From Pycnopodia helianthoides (Eukaryota > Echinodermata > Asteroidea > Forcipulatida > Asteriidae), in the NCBI GenBank assembly GCA_032158295.1, contig CM063255.1:8026094-8090093 (forward strand): 64,000 nucleotides of DNA, written 5' to 3'. The position numbers and the translations under genes were made by a program. The notes under the pieces are model-generated. The model ran no database searches and was not told the origin of the DNA. It was given only the letters and a program-made list of their open reading frames with translations. Each line of letters begins with the position of its first letter. Positions within the stretch are counted from its first letter, which is position 1. Positions 58,201 through 64,000 of this stretch are shown in pieces.

Positions 58201-59223
58201 AGCTGTAGCATTCTTAAACTGGATTGAAGAAAATCACTTCCGGTATTTGTGTGTTACTTGGTATACTTGGTATACTTGGTTGGTTAGTCCTCTTTGCCGA
58301 TGGGCAGAACTCTCAATTGTCTCTTAAATGTAGGGCTGTGCAGAAGTTAGTGATTCTGGCAAGTTGTTCCAATTTCGTACCACTCCACTCTATTGTACAC
58401 ATGCCACGACACTGTCGTCAGTGTCAGTCTGTCACTGTCTACTACTAGTACTAGTACATGTAGTACTACATAGTAGTAGTGAACTACCATGCACTGTAGT
58501 GTCAGTACTGTCACTCAGGCAGGAAGAAACAAACCCAGTCGATAAGGACATGATCAGGGAAATGTGTTAAAGTTGGAGCTTTCTAGCTGGAGCTATAGAC
58601 AGGGATTGTATTTGTAATTGTAGGTTTAAAACTTACATGACTTAGTTAAATGACAACTCACAGTCACATACTTACTCATATATGTCTGTCGATGAGCAGA
58701 CGATTCTTAAATCTTATTCTTTACTAAGACTAAGAGCAGTTTAGAGAGTTGGGTACTTTGTTAGTGTTGTTGTTATTCAATTGATGCCATCTTTGGCATT
58801 TGGAGCGTTATTAAACATGAATGAAATAACATTTGTCTCTACATAGAGCTTCAGCTTGGTTCTTCGTACTTGGGTTTCCGTCATAATCATAAGGGACATT
58901 CCGATTGGCTAAGCAGCTAAGTGGTTTCTTCCCTGCCTTTCAACTCTGTGGATCCCGGTTTGATTACCACTTACCAGACTAGACCCTTGCATACAAGGAT
59001 TGAGTTCTACGCCCCTACCACTAGTACCAGATTTTTCCGCATTGGGGTTTTCCTCCACATTCGAAAACTGAAATTTCTTCATTAAGTCTTCTTTAAAAAG
59101 TTGGTGTTATGTTTCTATGAGGATGCTTTGCTGACTAATTCAGATCAGATTCAGATCAAATTCAGGATGTGTTTATCTTTTGTTTTTGAGGATCGCATTT
59201 CTCAGAGCTGCATTTGGTTCACA
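55263..59223. other. Region between the divergent NOL4-like and pinocchio-like genes
   Basis: This holds the repeat copy at 55780-56045, CTACTA/TAGTAG inverted microsatellites (57623-57650, 58438-58480) and possible 5' non-coding exons. On the minus strand, donor-like GTAAGTG stands near 57823 after a stretch containing an 11-codon upstream frame. On the plus strand, ATAGTG|GTGAGT is near 58101. The two transcription starts could share a promoter near 57.95-58.05 kb. No complete exon is proven. Confidence 0.35.
55780..56045. repeat. Dispersed repeat, CTCTTGCTGTCTGACC type, copy 3
   Basis: The same element in the other orientation: it starts CCCTCCTACTCTCAGTGACT and ends ATGGTCAGACAGCAAGAGGG. 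These are its inverted ends. Confidence 0.75.
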
Positions 59224-62021
59224 ATGTCATCATTTGTGGATGCAATCAACAATAATGACGATGACAATCGTGACAGTGACAATGACTCTGGAATGGAAGC
59301 GGCTGAAGAAGAGTTCAGCGCAGACGAAGACTCCAATAATACAGGCAAGAATCGTTCCCCTCTTCAGGGTTCTGCCCACAGTGGTCGGTGCCGGAAAACC
59401 CGCCCGGCACTCAGGGATTCCCCAACCACCACTGGCAGAATTTTCTCTGTTTCCGACCACCACACTCCAAATTTTAAAATTCCACTTGCAATTTCCTTTT
59501 AAAGGTTTTTCAACGATGTGTAAAATTGGGTATTTACCAATAAAAATGGTAAATAAAAGCCATGAATTTTGAGTACTTCTTTGATTTGAGTCTATTTATA
59601 TGATCTACTGTGTATAAACCGATCCATCTCGCAATGGTTTCTAGGGAAACATTTTTCCACCACTGAGAAATCCTGGACAGAACCCTGCCTCTTCTACATT
59701 ATCCACACTACCAGGCCTAATGATACCTCACTGTGAAAGCAATTGGCTCAATGTCGAAATCAAAATAATTTTTAAAAACATGCTCAGTTCCCGCCTTTTT
59801 GAAAAAAAGGAGGAGCCGGGTTTTTAAATGGCCACCTGACACATTTTTTCAAGACAACCGGCCGGGCTATTTTTCAAGATGGTTGCCAGCTTTTTTCAGT
59901 GTGCTAAAGTAAAAAAATACAATGTTAAATTGTTATGTATTTTAGAATTGATTTTTTTCGTCAGAGATCGCAAAAATTGATCCTTTAAAAAATTTTTGTT
60001 TGTTACCTTTACTTTTATGTCTTGTGCAGAATTCGGCGAGTCTCCACACTATGCATTTAAAATAACCAGTCAGGAGTATCACCAGCAGACCAAAGACACA
60101 AAGCAAGCAGTCAACGATCTCGTTCAAAGTCAAGATTACCACATGTGGTTCAACAAATGCTCTACGTAAGGAAATAGACGGATCTATTCAGCCCGGTCCA
60201 CAGTTGTGCAGCGTTATTCCAAGGAATCTTTTATCTTCAAAGTCACCAGTTATTTTTTATTGATAATCACCCAAAACCTCATCATCATCATGCTTTACTC
60301 ATCCTTTCTGGGTGAAGCCCTACTCCAGAAATTTCCATTCTCTTCTCTCACTTTTCGTTCTACTCCATGTTCATTATGTGGTGTTTGATCTCGCCATCTC
60401 CTTTTTTGTCTTCGTCTTCTTCTCCTGCTCCATCTGTTATCTTGCCTTTGTGCTAAGTGCCCTGCCCATCTCCATTTGAAACTGTCCGTGTCCAGGGCTT
60501 GAAGTTAGCGCTAGGGTAGGCCCGAGGCCAGTGATGTTAGCATTGGGGTCAGTAAGCTCACGACCGGAAAAGTCTGGCGGTCTTGTAGTTTTCAAGCGAA
60601 CAATATTAATACTTCACCTTGAAATATCTTTGGTAAAACATATGTTCAAAAGTTGACTTTGATTCTGATAACTATCTTTCAATGCTGTTGAGTATTCAAG
60701 TGTACTTTCCTACAAGTTAGGTAAATCCCTCAGTGTTCGTTCAAAAACAGTTTATATTCTAAACTGTGATGATAACTTTTCTTCTCATTTTGATTCTGGT
60801 CTTTTCAAAACATTTCCGGTCCAGTAAAGAATTTTGATTTACAAGCTCTGCAGTCTTATATATTTCCCTCTAAAAATGTGAGCCGAGTTTACCCTCTGGA
60901 ATGCTGAGTTTGCCCAAACTTGTCCTCACAGAAGAAAAAGCCAAGTGTCTGTTAAATATTTTCCTTTGGTATTTTGTTTGTTTTACTGAAGCTGTCACAT
61001 CAGCTGGTACGAGGGGAGGTTCACCTACGGTTGTGAAGAATGTGGAGGATTTGCCCTGAAAAGACCCTGCCCAATCTGTGGTGGAAAATGCCAGGCAATC
61101 TGGACGAGAGAGACAGATATGGTAAGACGTAAAAGCTTCTGCCAGCCCCGGATCCAGGGGGATGGGTCCGTGGAGACTCGTACCCCTCCTTGCTCTTGAC
61201 AACTTTTGTTTTTGATACTATTTTGTTGTTGTTGTAAACTAGTGTGTCATCGCATAAACCTGGTCCCGCTCCAGACCAAAGCTCCCATGGTGGTTAAAGT
61301 TCCAAGTCAAGCCTAAAGCTTGGTTCATACTTCCTGCGAATGCGAATGCGAATAAGAAGCAAATTTTGACGCCACAAATTCACAACAAACAATTCGCAAA
61401 AGTTGAGCTGTGCTCAACTCCTGAGAAACACTCGCAGCGAAAACAGAGCTGTGAGGTCAAAATTCGCTTCGCATTCGCATTGGCAGGAAGTATGAACCGG
61501 GCTTAATTGGCTGTAAAATAATAACTCACTCACACCCTTTTGTTGTTGGGCAAGCTCGGTGTTCTATATCGGTTATGACATCTGCTCTGGAACGGCGGAA
61601 CGGAACCCGAGTGGATTTTTGTTCCCCACAGGACTCGGGGGGAAAGCACTCAGTATTGGCGTCATCATCACAATAATTTTGGTTGCACCATTTTTGGAGT
61701 CAATGACGCAGCTTTCACCATAATTTTTCTGTGCAAATTTGACTCCCAAAAGAGATCAATAACGGTGATTGTCACAAATTGGTGTATGGGTAAAAAAAAA
61801 AAACTTTCTTTATCCGAAATTCAATTATCACATCAACTAAATAAACCAATGTATTATTTGACATGCTGTCATTCTGATAGAGCCACAAGATGAGGTTGGC
61901 CCATTGGGACGGTGACTGCGGACTACCGGAGGACGAGAAGAAGGTTTACTACCTTAGGAAGTTCGTGGAAAGCAGCGAAGACGTCCTGGCGGATGCAATG
62001 AATGATCTATGCAGCAGCTGA
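59224..62021 (+). CDS. Pinocchio-like cysteine-rich protein
   Basis: Four exons, 59224-59344, 60030-60165, 60992-61121 and 61881-62021, give 528 nt (175 aa) in exact phase. The N-terminus (MSSFVDAINNNDDDNRDSDN...) is acidic and probably disordered. The rest is compact: a helix (QSQDYHMWFNKCSTCHISWY), a double zinc-knuckle-like block with CxxC, GCEECGGFALKRPCPICGGKC, and SHKMRLAHWDGDC. This resembles the conserved C-terminal region of insect protein pinocchio, whose molecular role is poorly known; the eight or so cysteines suggest metal binding. Intron 1 uses a GC donor (ACAG|GCAAGA) whose phase exactly restores the frame; the other introns are GT-AG. A CAGGG MITE lies 20 bases past the GC donor. 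The family name is from memory of its motifs and is moderately sure; the exon structure is firm. Confidence 0.72.
59365..59687. mobile_element. CAGGG-ended MITE, copy 3
   Basis: CAGGGTTCTGCCCACAGTGG on the left, CTGGACAGAACCCTG on the right, and CCTCTT on both sides (59359-59364, 59688-59693). It lies in intron 1 of the pinocchio-like gene, beginning 20 bases after the donor site. Confidence 0.9.
60492..60860. mobile_element. MITE-like repeat with CAGGGCTTG ends, copy 2
   Basis: It starts CAGGGCTTGAAGTTAGCGCT and ends near TTTACAAGCTCTG. The order of shared words is inverted relative to 23178-23500. It lies in intron 2 of the pinocchio-like gene. Confidence 0.55.
61318..61507. mobile_element. 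Palindromic MITE (GAATGCGAATGCGAA arms)
   Basis: The left arm GCTTGGTTCATACTTCCTGC followed by GAATGCGAATGCGAA is mirrored by TTCGCATTCGCATTGGCAGG then AAGTATGAACCGGGCTT. It is about 190 bp, in intron 3 of the pinocchio-like gene, and non-coding. Confidence 0.8.
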
Positions 62022-62159
62022 GTCATCATTCCAGACCCATCTATAACTTGCCAATAATAATGCCAGTATATGCCTGTGCTTCGTGTGGGACTGAAGTGCA
62101 GAGTGGAAGGGTTCAGTAAACACACGCCCACAACACTTCCCCACCGACTTCCCCAAGAT

Positions 62160-62640
62160 GCTCAACGCTCGACCTGCAACCTGTTTAAAGTGTAATGTAG
62201 AAGCTCTCCTCCTGCCGGATTCTTGACCAATCTGAAGAGAGCCAACAAGCCTTGGACCAATCTGCAGCAGGTTAAGCCAACAAGAGCACCCGTAGGTTTA
62301 TAACGGACCTCCAGATTGTACAGGTTCATCAAACACCTGCCTCCAACTCTTCCTCCTTCCCTACCGGCCAGCCCAACATGCTCAGCGATCAACCTGCAAC
62401 CTGTAAAGGTAGACGCCTCTTTCGTGCCTGCTTAACCAATCTGCAGAGTGCCAAAGTTAAGCCAACAAGTCTTCTCCCCTACGTTTACAACTAACCTGTT
62501 GAAGATGGAAGCCCTGCTCCCCGCCTGCTTGCATCTCAACCAACCTGCAGAGGTTAAGCAAACAAGCCTTGCCCCAGGTTTACAACTGACCTGTAGACTA
62601 CAATAGTTCAATAGTTCAACCACCATATGGCCTCCACCCG
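62160..62640 (+). repeat. Degenerate ~120-bp tandem repeat in 3' UTR
   Basis: The phrases AACCAATCTGCAGAG, GTTAAGCCAACAAG, GTTTACAACTGACCTGTAG and CAACCTGCAACCTGT recur three to four times in the same order with many substitutions. The block starts about 140 bases after the stop codon, so it is likely transcribed as 3' UTR. Confidence 0.7.
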
Positions 62641-63704
62641 CTAGATCTGCAGGCTGGACCTCCAGTCTGGCCATTGAATGGGTTGAAGGAATGAATGCGG
62701 TATGTCAATATATATTCCGATTGAACGTTGTTTTTAGAGCATCTAAGAGTTTCAGCGCGGCGGAGCTCCACTCCCATTATCATTTTTACATAGATGTATT
62801 TTTCCTGCTTTTTTCAATGGTCCACTCACAGGCCTGGTTATTAATACCATCATTGAAGAGGTCCATGACTAAACATTGCATAGCTTACCACACATCAGTG
62901 TATGGGTAAAACCAAGCTAATGTTCTTTATCTCTGATGCAATTATTGCAGTAGTACCTGCTGCTAATTGCAAGATTCAAACTGGCACACTCAGTGGTCTA
63001 GGGTTATAACATCTGCTCTATTGGAACGAGTACCCTGCTGGTTTGTTTCTTTGGCACACAGGGCAATGTCATGCACGATGAACACAATGAAACACTTTGA
63101 CAGCACCAGAGACATTTTTTTAACTTACTATCCCCAAGATAATAATGAGAAAACTGAAATGTGAATGACTTTTCTTTCGCGGAAATTGCCTGGAACTCAT
63201 CGCCTTTGAATTTCCTTCGAGTGACATGGCCTTTAAGACTCAGAAAACACCGAGTGTACTGTTGTGTTTATCACATGTTGGACAACAATCAGGTAGGGAC
63301 TGAAAACCGAACTCACATGCGAGGCTCTGGTCCAGGATTCGAACCGGAAGATACATGTGTTGACCTTTGAAATATGGGCAGTCCTTTTCTAGAACAGAAG
63401 CAAAAGTCTACAAGGGGAAAAAAGTAAAACATGCCTTCGGAATTTCATCAAAACATATTGTTTAAAAAACATCAAAATATCCTTAATTAATAAGGACTAG
63501 TTTGTCTGCGAAAAAATGCAATGTTATAACTGATAATTGTGGCAAAAATTTCAAGTATTAAGTATGTAATTAGGTACCTGGTTTTTAAGTGTCGGATTAA
63601 GTTAAAAAATATATGTGAAAAATTGTCCACATAGGAATTGTGTTGTTTTAAGAAAAAAGCAATATTCTTTATCTTGCATAAAATGATGTAACATTTTTTT
63701 TTAA

Positions 63705-63760
63705 TCAATAATAATAATTATATAATAATAATATAATAATAATAATAATAATAATAACCA
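63705..63760. repeat. (AAT)n microsatellite
   Basis: Interrupted AAT/ATAAT repeats with no other feature. Confidence 0.9.
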
Positions 63761-64000
63761 GTATAATAATGTATTACTCATGGTACTTAACTACATTTGT
63801 AATTGAAGTATTTTTTTTAAATTCAATCTCACAAACGCCTCGTAACTAAGCCAGCTCATGTTGTAGTCATTTTTGTTGAAGAAGTTGTCTTTAAGGAGAT
63901 TAAGACTCCAGGTGGGTTTGAAATTATGGGAAGTAATTACTTAATCATAGTCAGTGTTTAATGATACAATTTATTTATATCTGATTGCAAGATTACATTG

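Larger units (their letters stand above)
62022..64000 (+). other. 3' flank of the pinocchio-like gene
   Basis: Bases 62160-62640 contain imperfect repeats (see separate entry). Around 62960-63370 there is a sequence resembling a tRNA-derived SINE (CAGTGGTCTAGGG and GGATTCGAACCGG), some of whose phrases recur at 51480-51560. An AAT microsatellite lies near 63705-63760. No further exon is supported. Confidence 0.45.

Noticed and set aside
59101..59502. Continuous + frame running through the pinocchio exon 1 into the MITE
   Set aside because: The part after 59344 is transposon sequence. The GC donor at 59345 restores the conserved frame, so the longer frame is intron read-through.

Overview
This is a gene-sparse, intron-rich, AT-rich eukaryotic window, most likely from an echinoderm and by my guess a sea star. 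The case rests on spliced metazoan genes with GT-AG introns, TTAGGG-type telomere-like repeats, and dense short TTAA-flanked transposons and tRNA-derived SINEs of the kind seen in marine invertebrate deuterostomes. The species call is inference. No prokaryotic features, CRISPR arrays, rRNA genes or functional tRNA genes were seen.

Five protein-coding genes can be rebuilt from exon phase and conserved motifs. (1) A Tribbles pseudokinase on the + strand (2965-7189, 3 exons, 342 aa) with the COP1- and MEK-binding tail motifs. (2) A CtIP/RBBP8 DNA end-resection factor on the + strand (16676-27886, 8 exons, about 922 aa) whose large exon carries two apparent -1 frameshifts, both at homopolymers. 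(3) An N-acetylneuraminate lyase on the - strand (34249-48986, 11 coding exons) with its Schiff-base lysine and catalytic tyrosine. (4) On the - strand just upstream, a protein with an acidic N-terminus and a NOL4-like H2C2 (HHCC) domain (51053-55262, perhaps starting at 57097). Its last exon ends ATG|GTGAGT and could splice in frame into the lyase. (5) A pinocchio-like cysteine-rich protein on the + strand (59224-62021, 4 exons, 175 aa) whose first intron appears to be GC-AG.

The rest is mostly mobile DNA. At least five related TTAA-flanked MITE types share one internal core although their ends differ. A separate MITE of about 322 bp with CAGGG ends has three copies, each with a perfect 6-bp target duplication. 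A 900-bp foldback element with a 9-bp duplication is nested in a 2.4-kb element with 4-bp duplications and eight copies of a GTAACGTAACTAAC-like motif. A 200-bp element with a 9-bp duplication sits in the tRNA-like head of a SINE. Several tRNA-derived SINE families and two LINE reverse-transcriptase relics are also present. Tandem arrays occur with periods of 20, 23, 33 and about 118 bp. The 23-bp array seems to have grown from a hairpin MITE, and the 33-bp array starts directly after the lyase stop codon.

The genes have unrelated roles (signalling scaffold, DNA repair, sialic acid catabolism, unknown, unknown), so no functional cluster is claimed. The novelty is mainly in the mobile elements and in the possible NOL4-like/lyase read-through.
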